From JALOAD01 sp023228995 [NCBI: Candidatus Muiribacterium halophilum] (lineage in GTDB: Bacteria > Muiribacteriota > Muiribacteriia > Muiribacteriales), in NCBI GenBank assembly GCA_023228995.1, contig JALOAD010000072.1, forward strand, positions 1 through 13,684: a stretch of 13,684 nucleotides of DNA, in the 5' to 3' direction. Positions 7,854 to 13,305 of the stretch are shown piece after piece. The notes under the pieces were generated by a model that was given only the letters and a program-made list of their open reading frames with translations, did not search any database and was not told where the DNA came from. Position numbers and translations under genes: made by a program. Position 1 is the stretch's first letter; the number at the start of each line of letters is the position of its first letter.

Positions 7854-10016
7854 TTAATTCAAAATAAACACACTCTCCGCATCAAAGAGCATTTTTTTAT
7901 ATTTTTCAGTATCAATAGCCTGAGGATTATCGCAAAAAACCTCATAAGGAACAGATTTTATATTTTTATCATTAACATATAAAAAACTAACTTTCTGACC
8001 AGGTAAAACTGTGATTTTATGATTTGCCAGAGTAGCAACTGCACATGAAATATCAGAATTAACCTTATAATCCTCAGCTTTCTTTGATATTGTTTTTACA
8101 ATACAAAGTTCTAAAGCATTAAAATCATTTTGCTCAAGTCTTTGTAAATATTCTTGAGTTTTATCGTAAATTTTTGACATGTTTTCATTATAATCAATAA
8201 CTAAATCGCAATTTTTTAAAATATCAAATACTTCTTGCTGATAGTTTTTTATAAATTCAGGAGTATCACTTCTTCTAATATGAATTCCTCTCATTTTAAC
8301 TTTGTTATCCTTAAATACACCAAAATACTTATTAGGAACTCCAATTTTATCAATTTTACCCTTTAAAAAAACAATCCATTTATAAATACCCTCAATATTA
8401 ATAGAAAAACCTGGATTATTGGGAAAAATTCCTGGAAAAACTTTATTTACCCTATTGTTAATTTTATTTTTTAAATCATTAAATTCAACTTCAGAAGCAT
8501 TAGCTTTTTGCACCCAAATAGCATCTGTAAGACCATGAAGAACTCTAAAGCCATTTTCTTCAGCTATTTCCTTTGAAAGAAGAAGAAGTTCTCTGCCAAT
8601 AGCTGTTGTACTCTCGTGACATTCAATTCTACCAAACCTTGCTCTCTTATAGCCAAGATAACCAAAACTTACAACAAGAAGCCATTTAAGAGCAATTTGA
8701 ACACTATTTAAAATATTTTTTTTATTAATGTTTTTTTCTTCAAACATTCTTTTTTTAGTAATAAGCCTTCTATTAAGAATAAACTCAATAGATTCAGTGA
8801 TAATACCCTTTTTTTTGTCACAAATTTTATAATTAGTACCTGGAAGTTTTTGCTTACAATCTTTATGATCACAAAAAATCGTTTCATAAGATAAATTATA
8901 ATTAACCATAATCGATGGATACATTGAAAAAAAATCAAGCTCACAAACATTTTCAAAAATACCTGGAATAGGTCTAAAACTAAGTCCACCTTTATCTGCA
9001 TTTATAAGATTAGAAGCTTTTTTTATTTTTTCAGCTTTAGTTTTTCTAAATGGAATAAGAATATTTTGTTCAAAAGCTTTTTTTGTTTCAATAGAAGTAA
9101 TCACCGTCCCCGGAGATGTTCTCGCAACTCTCTGCAAAGACATACATGAAATCCTTGAAAGATCAATTAAACCCTCAATACCAGTTTCACGAAAGAAAAA
9201 TGAATTTTCAGGATCAATATGTATTCTTCCAGATAAAAAAACAAAACCAGATTTAAAAATAATCTTTCCATAAGAAAAATAACTTTTTTCTTTACCAATA
9301 TTTAAAATTTTCATATCACGATTAAGATTTTTAAAACCAATATCCTGAAATCTCTTCATATATATAAGATCCCCATGCTCACAAATAATAATATCAGGGT
9401 CAGTTTTTTTTATAAAATCATCTACAAAATCAATATTATCACCCGAAACAACATAATCTCTACCTTCATATGAAATTAAAATATCTGGAATTATATTCAT
9501 TTTAAAAGGATCTTTACCATTACAATCAGGTTTAATATATAAAATTTTCATAAAAGGAATTGTATAATCCAAACTATCACAATTTTCCAGAGAAAAGACA
9601 ATATTATTAACTCTAGTCAAATCAATATCAATCCATGAAAAAGGAAAAATTCCATTTGAATATAAAAATATTTCAACAGGAGAAAGGTCAATATTATAAA
9701 CTTCAGTAATCACAGGAATATTACTTTTTTTAATATAATCAGCAATTTTTAAAAAAAAATATGGATTTTTACAAGTAATTTTAAGAACCTCAACTTCACC
9801 TTTTATAATATCATTCATTTTTTCAAAATTAAGTGTAATAAAATCCTTAAACTTTAAAAAAAAATCCTTAAAAGTAATATCTAAATTTTTATTATATAAT
9901 ATATAAAACCAAGGACAAAAAGGAATTATAAAAGCTTTTCTAATATCATTTTCACAAATACCCCATAAAATAATACCTCTTTTATCAGAGTAAATATCAG
10001 TCAAAAAGATTTTCAT
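7854..10016 (-). CDS. Family-B DNA polymerase, exonuclease motifs altered (accessory or translesion type)
   Basis: A 720-residue DNA polymerase. I start it at ATG 10016 (MKIFLTDIYS), which has AAAGG 8 bases upstream; the 47 residues readable further upstream lie inside the preceding gene. Motif A is DFFSMYPSIM (361-370) with catalytic Asp361. Motif B is KWLLVVSFGYLG (444-455) with Lys444, Phe451 and Gly452. Motif C is HGLTDAIWV (494-502), keeping the second catalytic Asp498 but not the first Asp of the usual YGDTDS. NKYFG (562-566) and a thumb-like MRGIHIRRSDTPEF follow. The N-terminal half has the exonuclease fold position, but the ExoI motif is FSLE (141-144), not FDIE, and ExoII/III are not canonical, so proofreading is probably lost. 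Cys382, Cys387 and Cys399 may bind metal. It resembles the sporadic PolB lineage of archaea and bacteria sometimes called PolB2. Likely an accessory polymerase for damaged DNA, given its SOS-type promoter. Confidence 0.88.
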   Translation of the reverse strand: MKIFLTDIYSDKRGIILWGICENDIRKAFIIPFCPWFYILYNKNLDITFKDFFLKFKDFITLNFEKMNDIIKGEVEVLKITCKNPYFFLKIADYIKKSNIPVITEVYNIDLSPVEIFLYSNGIFPFSWIDIDLTRVNNIVFSLENCDSLDYTIPFMKILYIKPDCNGKDPFKMNIIPDILISYEGRDYVVSGDNIDFVDDFIKKTDPDIIICEHGDLIYMKRFQDIGFKNLNRDMKILNIGKEKSYFSYGKIIFKSGFVFLSGRIHIDPENSFFFRETGIEGLIDLSRISCMSLQRVARTSPGTVITSIETKKAFEQNILIPFRKTKAEKIKKASNLINADKGGLSFRPIPGIFENVCELDFFSMYPSIMVNYNLSYETIFCDHKDCKQKLPGTNYKICDKKKGIITESIEFILNRRLITKKRMFEEKNINKKNILNSVQIALKWLLVVSFGYLGYKRARFGRIECHESTTAIGRELLLLSKEIAEENGFRVLHGLTDAIWVQKANASEVEFNDLKNKINNRVNKVFPGIFPNNPGFSINIEGIYKWIVFLKGKIDKIGVPNKYFGVFKDNKVKMRGIHIRRSDTPEFIKNYQQEVFDILKNCDLVIDYNENMSKIYDKTQEYLQRLEQNDFNALELCIVKTISKKAEDYKVNSDISCAVATLANHKITVLPGQKVSFLYVNDKNIKSVPYEVFCDNPQAIDTEKYKKMLFDAESVFILN

Positions 10017-10257
10017 TAGAATTACCTTTTTTAAACTGTTGAATTTCTTTATATTGCTCAATAAGAATAGAAAACAAAATAGCTTCAAGAGGATAAGGAG
10101 CATTTGAATTAGAAATAGCTTGAGAATGTACCTTAGCCATAGCAAAAAGTCTATCAAAAATTTCCTTATCTTCTTTTCTCAAAGCTCTCCTAAACTCAGA
10201 CCAATTATCTTTTTCACTATTAACAAGCATAGTAGCCGAAAGCAAAGTCCTACCCAT
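9997..10257 (-). CDS. Small conserved-looking protein of the PolB cassette, unknown function
   Basis: An 86-residue protein, MGRTLLSATMLVNSEKDN onwards, helical, highly charged, with FRRALRKEDKEIFDRLF in the middle. There is no signal peptide and no metal motif. GGAGA lies 6 bases upstream of ATG 10257. Its start overlaps the stop of the RecA-like gene by 8 bases (ATGGGTAG), and its end overlaps the polymerase start by 20 bases, so all three are translated as one unit. From memory, very similar small proteins (MGR...FRRALRKED) accompany PolB genes of this lineage in unrelated bacteria; I could not check this. By position it could be an adaptor between the RecA-like protein and the polymerase, in the way ImuB links ImuA and DnaE2, but that is inference. 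Confidence 0.85.
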   Translation of the reverse strand: MGRTLLSATMLVNSEKDNWSEFRRALRKEDKEIFDRLFAMAKVHSQAISNSNAPYPLEAILFSILIEQYKEIQQFKKGNSNENLFD

Positions 10258-10729
10258 AAAATTCTCCTAATCCTATTAATTTATCTTTTAAATCTTTTAC
10301 AAAAAACTTATCATCCATGTTAAAACCAATAGAAATCTTCATTTTTTGAATAATATCACTCGCATGATTCACCACATTTTTAATCTCATTTTTATTATAA
10401 GAATTGTCCATAAGTAAAATATCCATATAGTATACAAACACAAAATCAAACTCACTTTCATCCAAATTCTCAATAGTATTTAAAAGCTGATGCACAGTAA
10501 ACATTCGAGTAATATTAAGTTTTTTAAGAATATTCCTATAATCAACATGAGTATATTTAGCTTTTCTAACAATACTATAAGGATCAAATCTATTACCACA
10601 ATCAATAATAAGAACATTCAAATCACACAAAGATAAACGAAAAAAAAGATCATCAAAAAATTCCTTACTATCAACAACCTCAATAACACTAAAAAACTCA
10701 TTATTTCTAAAAACATCAATATCCCACAT
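10250..10729 (-). CDS. RecA/Rad51-superfamily protein without a P-loop, PolB cassette
   Basis: A 159-residue protein resembling the core of RecA/RadA ATPases. NVLIIDCGNRFDPY (38-51) corresponds to the strand and loop read as 'IDtEgtFrP' in Rad51. RMFTVHQLLNTIE (75-87) matches the following 'aRafn..hq..ll' block, and DFVFVYYMDILLMD (95-108) occupies the Walker B strand. No GxxxxGKT Walker A is present and only about 37 residues precede the first block, so ATP hydrolysis is unlikely. ATG 10729 has a weak GGA site 8 bases upstream. It is the first gene after the predicted LexA-controlled promoter and overlaps the small cassette gene by 8 bases. By analogy with ImuA or SulA-like RecA relatives, it may bind RecA or DNA and recruit the polymerase. 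The superfamily call is good, the role inferred. Confidence 0.75.
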   Translation of the reverse strand: MWDIDVFRNNEFFSVIEVVDSKEFFDDLFFRLSLCDLNVLIIDCGNRFDPYSIVRKAKYTHVDYRNILKKLNITRMFTVHQLLNTIENLDESEFDFVFVYYMDILLMDNSYNKNEIKNVVNHASDIIQKMKISIGFNMDDKFFVKDLKDKLIGLGEFYG

Positions 10730-10816
10730 AAATCATCCAATAAATCATTATTTTTAAATATTTATTCAAAAAGTTCAATCATTAAGAAGAATCAAATAAT
10801 TCAACAATGTATTTTT

Positions 10817-10845
10817 ACTATAACCGAAAATAAACCGAAAATCAA
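10817..10845 (-). promoter_or_regulatory. Promoter of the PolB cassette with predicted LexA operator
   Basis: On the minus strand, -35 TTGATT (10840-10845) and -10 TATAGT (10817-10822) are separated by 17 bases. The spacer holds the direct repeat TTCGG-N6-TTCGG (complement CCGAA at 10824-10828 and 10835-10839, period 11). The same arrangement occupies the lexA promoter and these are the only two such pairs seen in the window. A repressor bound here would block RNA polymerase directly. Direct-repeat LexA sites with an 11-bp period are known in alphaproteobacteria (GTTC-N7-GTTC), so the geometry is reasonable even though the bases differ. Confidence 0.75.
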
Positions 10846-10875
10846 GAAATAAAAAAATCAAATTAAAAATCAAAG

Positions 10876-10949
10876 TATATACTTACCGGTAGGTATATAG
10901 GATATAAAAATTTAGCGAATTTTTTTATATACCTACCGGTAAGTATATA
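10876..10949. repeat. Twin 24-bp palindromes in inverted orientation, centres 50 bp apart
   Basis: Two 24-bp sites (10876-10899 and 10926-10949) share the core ACYTACCGGTARGT flanked by TATAT/ATATA. Each is itself a palindrome with one mismatched pair, and the second is the exact reverse complement of the first. Between them AAAAATT and AATTTTT also pair, so the whole 74 bases could fold into one long hairpin. The ACCGGT-centred 16-20 bp palindrome is the style of operator bound by TetR-family dimers, and 50 bp puts both on roughly the same helix face. Alternatively it is a tiny inverted-repeat element. It lies about 30 bases upstream of the cassette -35. No regulator gene for it is in the window. 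Confidence 0.75.
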
Positions 10950-11043
10950 ATTTATAGAAAGAATAATGAGAAATTATTGAAAATCTAATGATAAAAACAA
11001 TTGAATTCCAGAATAAATCAAATCATATATACTAATGATAAAT

Positions 11044-11598
11044 TCAATTAATATTTGGATTGTTAGGTAAAGAATCTGGAGAGCCAAAACCTCTGCATGC
11101 TGGACAGTCTTTATTACCAACAGTTCCTTTGCCATCACACAAAGTACAATCTACAACATTCTCAGGTGTCCATGACCAGCCATCACCAGAACAAAATTTA
11201 CAATCAGCATCCTTGCCATTGCATCTTTTACATTTATATAAAGTTTCTTTTGAAGGATCGATCTGATGAATAGATTTCCCAATTAATGCAGTATTCCCTC
11301 TATCAATAATATACCTTACCATATTAATTTTTTTCTGAATTACAGAATAAATTTTATTACTTTTTGAAACATCACTATTTGTAATCAAATCATGTATAAG
11401 AACATTAATTTCAGACATAACTTCAAGAAAAACATTATAATGAAGTTCCAAATAAGTCTTTTGACTATATATATTTTTAATGGTTTTAAAAGATTTTGTT
11501 ATTTTCTCTTGATTATCACCAACATTAACATTCTCAGAAGCCATAATACCATTGCCAAATATCAAAAATATAAAGAGATACATTAATATCTTTCTCAT
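11044..11598 (-). CDS. Secreted protein with DnaJ-type CxxCxG zinc-binding motifs
   Basis: A 184-residue exported protein. Residues 1-20 are a clear signal peptide ending near GIMA-SEN. The middle (about 25-115) is helical and charged without known motifs. The C-terminal third has four CxxCxG-type motifs: CKRCNG (123-128), CKFCSGDG (133-140), CTLCDGKG (151-158) and CPACRGFG (165-172), the spacing of the DnaJ cysteine-rich domain that binds two zinc ions. There is no J domain, so this is not DnaJ itself. Secretion of this module suggests a periplasmic or surface protein that binds unfolded chains or only uses zinc for stability; this is inferred. GGAGG lies 5 bases upstream of ATG 11598. It has its own promoter 32 bases upstream, in the gap after lexA. 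Confidence 0.85.
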   Translation of the reverse strand: MRKILMYLFIFLIFGNGIMASENVNVGDNQEKITKSFKTIKNIYSQKTYLELHYNVFLEVMSEINVLIHDLITNSDVSKSNKIYSVIQKKINMVRYIIDRGNTALIGKSIHQIDPSKETLYKCKRCNGKDADCKFCSGDGWSWTPENVVDCTLCDGKGTVGNKDCPACRGFGSPDSLPNNPNIN

Positions 11599-11629
11599 AA
11601 AACCTCCATTAAAATCAATTTGTATTTTA

Positions 11630-11658
11630 AATATAACAAATTATATATATAATATCAA
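11630..11658 (-). promoter_or_regulatory. Probable promoter of the secreted CxxCxG protein gene
   Basis: On the minus strand TTGATA (11653-11658) and TATATT (11630-11635) are 17 bases apart, and the start codon is about 31 bases downstream of the -10. The spacer is a run of alternating T and A. It lacks the TTCGG direct repeat, so this gene is not predicted to be under LexA control. In such A+T-rich DNA chance matches are common, hence the moderate confidence. Confidence 0.45.
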
Positions 11659-11674
11659 TTATTAAAGTTAAAAT

Positions 11675-12286
11675 CTAATTAATCTTAGTATAATCTCTGA
11701 TTATACCAACAAGAATACCCTGAATCTGAACTCTATCTGCTGAAAGTATAATAGGTTCAAAATCTGAATTAGCTGGTTGAAGTCTAATATTACCATTTTT
11801 TTCATTATAAAATTTCTTTAAAGTAACCTCATAATCATCAACTAAAGCAACAATAGTCTGACCATTATAAGCAACCTTAGAATTTTCTACAATAACAATA
11901 TCACCATTCATAATATGTTCATCTATCATAGAATTACCTTTAACTCTCAAAGCATAACAATCAGAAGATTTCATATAAGAAGGAACTTCAATATGTTCAA
12001 CAGAATCAGTTATAGCATGAATAGGTTTGCCAGCAGTAACATAACCCAAAAAGGGAATTTCATTTTCAGAAATCTCAGAAGAATTATCACAAGCAATATC
12101 AACCCTACCACCATCACTTTTAACAAGAAAACCTTCATTTACAATATTATTAATATGTTCATGCATAGTAGCAACAGATTTAAGTCCAAAATAATCACAT
12201 ATTTCTTTCAAAGTAGGAGAATAACCATTATTATCAATATAATCTTTGATATACTCCAAAATCTGTTTCTGCCTCTTAGTAATCAT
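11675..12286 (-). CDS. lexA: SOS-response repressor LexA
   Basis: A 203-residue LexA of normal length. The N-terminal winged helix-turn-helix (about 5-65) contains SPTLKEICDYFGLKS and the recognition helix region SVATMHEHINNI. The C-terminal autoprotease has the cleavage pair Ala85-Gly86 (VTAGKP), the nucleophile Ser119 (VKGNSM) and the general base Lys157 (EVTLKK), so RecA-triggered self-cleavage should be intact. GAGGGGG about 6 bases upstream of ATG 12286 gives a strong start. Its own promoter carries the TTCGG direct repeat, consistent with the usual autoregulation of lexA. The recognition-helix residues differ from the E. coli and Bacillus proteins, in keeping with a different operator. 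The second visible target is the PolB cassette 0.8 kb downstream. Confidence 0.96.
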   Translation of the reverse strand: MITKRQKQILEYIKDYIDNNGYSPTLKEICDYFGLKSVATMHEHINNIVNEGFLVKSDGGRVDIACDNSSEISENEIPFLGYVTAGKPIHAITDSVEHIEVPSYMKSSDCYALRVKGNSMIDEHIMNGDIVIVENSKVAYNGQTIVALVDDYEVTLKKFYNEKNGNIRLQPANSDFEPIILSADRVQIQGILVGIIRDYTKIN

Positions 12287-12355
12287 TTCTTCCCCCTCTC
12301 AAAAAGCAATTAATAATTAAAATCTATGAAATATTAAATATAAACAATATATAAA

Positions 12356-12384
12356 ATTTTACCCGAATAAAAACCGAAAGTCAA
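12356..12384 (-). promoter_or_regulatory. lexA promoter with predicted LexA operator
   Basis: On the minus strand, -35 TTGACT (12379-12384) and -10 TAAAAT (12356-12361) flank a 17-base spacer holding TTCGG-N6-TTCGG (complement CCGAA at 12363-12367 and 12374-12378). Aligned with the PolB-cassette promoter, the common string is TTCGGTTTWTWTTCGG, directly following the -35 in both. The leader to ATG 12286 would be about 60 bases. Negative autoregulation of lexA is the normal situation, so this placement is what a genuine LexA box should show. Confidence 0.8.
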
Positions 12385-12412
12385 ATATTAAAAAAAATAG
12401 GAGTGTAGGTTC

Positions 12413-12440
12413 TTGACATTGACATATATTTCTATAATGT
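12413..12440 (+). promoter_or_regulatory. Plus-strand promoter divergent from lexA
   Basis: TTGACA (12413-12418) and TAATGT (12435-12440) are 16 bases apart. A better -10, TATAAT (12433-12438), overlaps but leaves only 14 bases. Transcription would enter the region leading to the DUF4160/DUF2442 pair. Just downstream, AATGTAAA (12436-12443) can pair with TTTACATT (12482-12489), enclosing the start of the mini-ORF at 12463. The predicted LexA operator lies about 35 bases upstream of this -35 and would not block it directly. Confidence 0.5.
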
Positions 12441-12462
12441 AAAAAAAACTGGGGAATCTTAA

Positions 12463-12516
12463 ATGCACTTTTTTGGGTATCTTTACATTAACATTTGTAA
12501 CATTTATAGAAAATAG
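12463..12516 (+). CDS. Possible 17-residue leader peptide or small protein
   Basis: A mini-ORF reading MHFFGYLYINICNIYRK then TAG. GGGGA (12451-12455) sits 7 bases upstream of ATG 12463, and the promoter at 12413-12440 is placed to make a transcript starting just ahead of it. The peptide is hydrophobic and aromatic with a basic end. It could be a leader peptide, a small membrane protein or chance. It ends 66 bases before the DUF4160 gene. I recognise no relative, and length gives no statistical support. Confidence 0.25.
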   Translation: MHFFGYLYINICNIYRK

Positions 12517-12570
12517 AAGAATTTAAAATTTCTACCTATATTTCATATATCTAAATAAAATCTTTTATGA

Positions 12571-12576
12571 TATAAT
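12571..12576 (+). promoter_or_regulatory. Possible -10 box for leaderless transcription of the DUF4160 gene
   Basis: A consensus TATAAT ends 6 bases before ATG 12583, which would place the transcript start at or next to the A of the start codon. There is no Shine-Dalgarno-like sequence before this ATG, unlike nearly every other gene here, which fits leaderless translation. No good -35 is visible near 12548-12553. Confidence 0.35.
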
Positions 12577-12582
12577 ATATAA

Positions 12583-12822
12583 ATGTCACCTACTATACTT
12601 AAATATAAAAATTTTAGATTTTATTTTAATAGCAGAGAAGAAACAAGGATGCATATCCATGTTAAAACTCCTGATGGTGAAATGAAAATATGGTTAGAAC
12701 CAGAAGTTAGCCTTGACAAAAATTTTGGTGTAAAAAATAAAGATGTTCTTCAGATATTAAAAATTGTAATGGAGAAAGAAAATGAATTTAAAGAAACATG
12801 GAAAAAACATTTTAAATCATGA
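12583..12822 (+). CDS. DUF4160 family protein
   Basis: A 79-residue protein with the hallmarks of DUF4160: the start MSPTILKYKNFRFYFNSRE, then MHIHVKTPDGEMKIWLEP, and an end of the type LQILKIVMEKENEFKETW. The HIHV stretch (about 24-27) is the most conserved part of the family. Members are small and of unproven biochemistry; they very often sit beside a DUF2442 gene, and the pair has been suspected of being toxin-antitoxin-like. That layout is present here: the DUF2442 gene begins inside this one, 41 bases before its end. There is no ribosome site before the ATG, but a TATAAT sits 6 bases upstream. It is one of only two confident plus-strand genes in the window. The family call is good; a toxin or antitoxin role is inference. 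Confidence 0.85.
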   Translation: MSPTILKYKNFRFYFNSREETRMHIHVKTPDGEMKIWLEPEVSLDKNFGVKNKDVLQILKIVMEKENEFKETWKKHFKS

Positions 12823-13042
12823 AATATCAAGTATCAATTCAAATGGAATTTGGTTTATATTAGATGAAAAAGAGTATTTTATTTCTTTCTTAGATTATCC
12901 AAGTTTTCAGAAAGCATCTCTTGAAGATATCTTTAGTTTTGAATTTTCTTATCCTGATCATATATACTGGAAAAATTTAGATATTGATATTGAGCTTGAT
13001 TCACTTACAAATCCTGAAAGATTTCCATTAGAATATTCTTAA
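12782..13042 (+). CDS. DUF2442 family protein
   Basis: An 86-residue protein matching DUF2442: an N-terminal strand pair (NSNGIWFILDEKEYFISF, about 19-36), then a helix-rich PSFQKASLEDIFSFEF, and the family-typical end IYWKNLDIDIELDSL followed by NPERFPL. ATG 12782 is supported by GGAG about 7 bases upstream, inside the DUF4160 gene, giving a 41-base overlap in a different frame and probable translational coupling. The fold is a small beta-rich domain, and some relatives are fused to DNA-binding domains. As partner of DUF4160 it would be the candidate antitoxin or regulator, but no direct evidence is in the sequence. No terminator hairpin with a U-run is evident after the stop. Confidence 0.85.
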   Translation: MNLKKHGKNILNHEISSINSNGIWFILDEKEYFISFLDYPSFQKASLEDIFSFEFSYPDHIYWKNLDIDIELDSLTNPERFPLEYS

Positions 13043-13305
13043 ATTGTATTATTTAATGGTTTAACAGAATTTTTTTTAATCATTGCTTTCAATTAGAGTT
13101 TTTAAAGATTGTATATTACAATAATATTCGCTATCTAATAATTCTATAATTTTTTTGATTTATTTTTTTTGTTTTCTACTATATATTTAAATTAAAAAGT
13201 TAAATCTTTTTTTAATTGCTCCGAGAGAGCTAAATACAGTTAGCATCGTTAGTAAAGACCTTCGGTCTAGTTTAAAAACCATATTAAAACTCTTTAAAGA
13301 TTTTC
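13043..13305. other. Gene-free region with a cluster of short hairpins
   Basis: No credible frame is present. Up to about 13215 the DNA is nearly all A and T. At 13218-13268 the composition changes and three small stems can be drawn: GCTC/GAGC (13218-13221 with 13227-13230), GCTAA/TTAGC (13229-13233 with 13240-13244) and AGACC-TTC-GGTCT (13256-13268). The first two overlap and exclude each other. It is not a tRNA, and no long U-run follows on the plus strand. It could be part of a dispersed repeat or a small structured RNA; I cannot tell. Confidence 0.45.

Larger units (their letters stand above)
10730..11043. other. Intergenic region: promoter of the PolB cassette plus twin palindromes
   Basis: This 314-base gap separates the RecA-like gene from the secreted CxxCxG protein gene. 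It holds the minus-strand promoter with its direct-repeat operator (10817-10845) and the twin palindromes (10876-10949). The predicted transcript start would leave an untranslated leader of about 80 bases, rich in A and T, before the RecA-like start. The part at 10950-11043 shows nothing else: no frame with a ribosome site and no clear terminator for the upstream gene. Confidence 0.7.

Noticed and set aside
8708-9001. 97-codon minus-strand frame inside the polymerase gene
   Set aside because: Shadow of the polymerase in another frame, dominated by Leu, Phe and Lys, without a ribosome site.
10017-10157. 47-residue N-terminal extension of the polymerase (hydrophobic, looks like a membrane helix)
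   Set aside because: It is the out-of-frame reading of the small cassette gene; ATG 10016 has a ribosome site and begins the expected polymerase N-terminal strand.
10120-10323. Plus-strand 67-codon frame over the small cassette gene
   Set aside because: Antisense to overlapping coding sequence on the other strand; no supporting signals.
10876-10949. Intrinsic terminator for the CxxCxG gene
   Set aside because: Stems are strong but no run of T follows on the minus strand; the next bases there are A-rich.
11060-12313. Plus-strand frames antisense to the CxxCxG gene and lexA (11060-11266, 11392-11586, 11915-12313)
   Set aside because: Antisense shadows of two well-supported genes; low-complexity proteins and no start signals.
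13218-13268. tRNA gene
   Set aside because: The stems do not form a cloverleaf, there is no TTCGA-type T-loop or CCA end, and the first two stems exclude each other.
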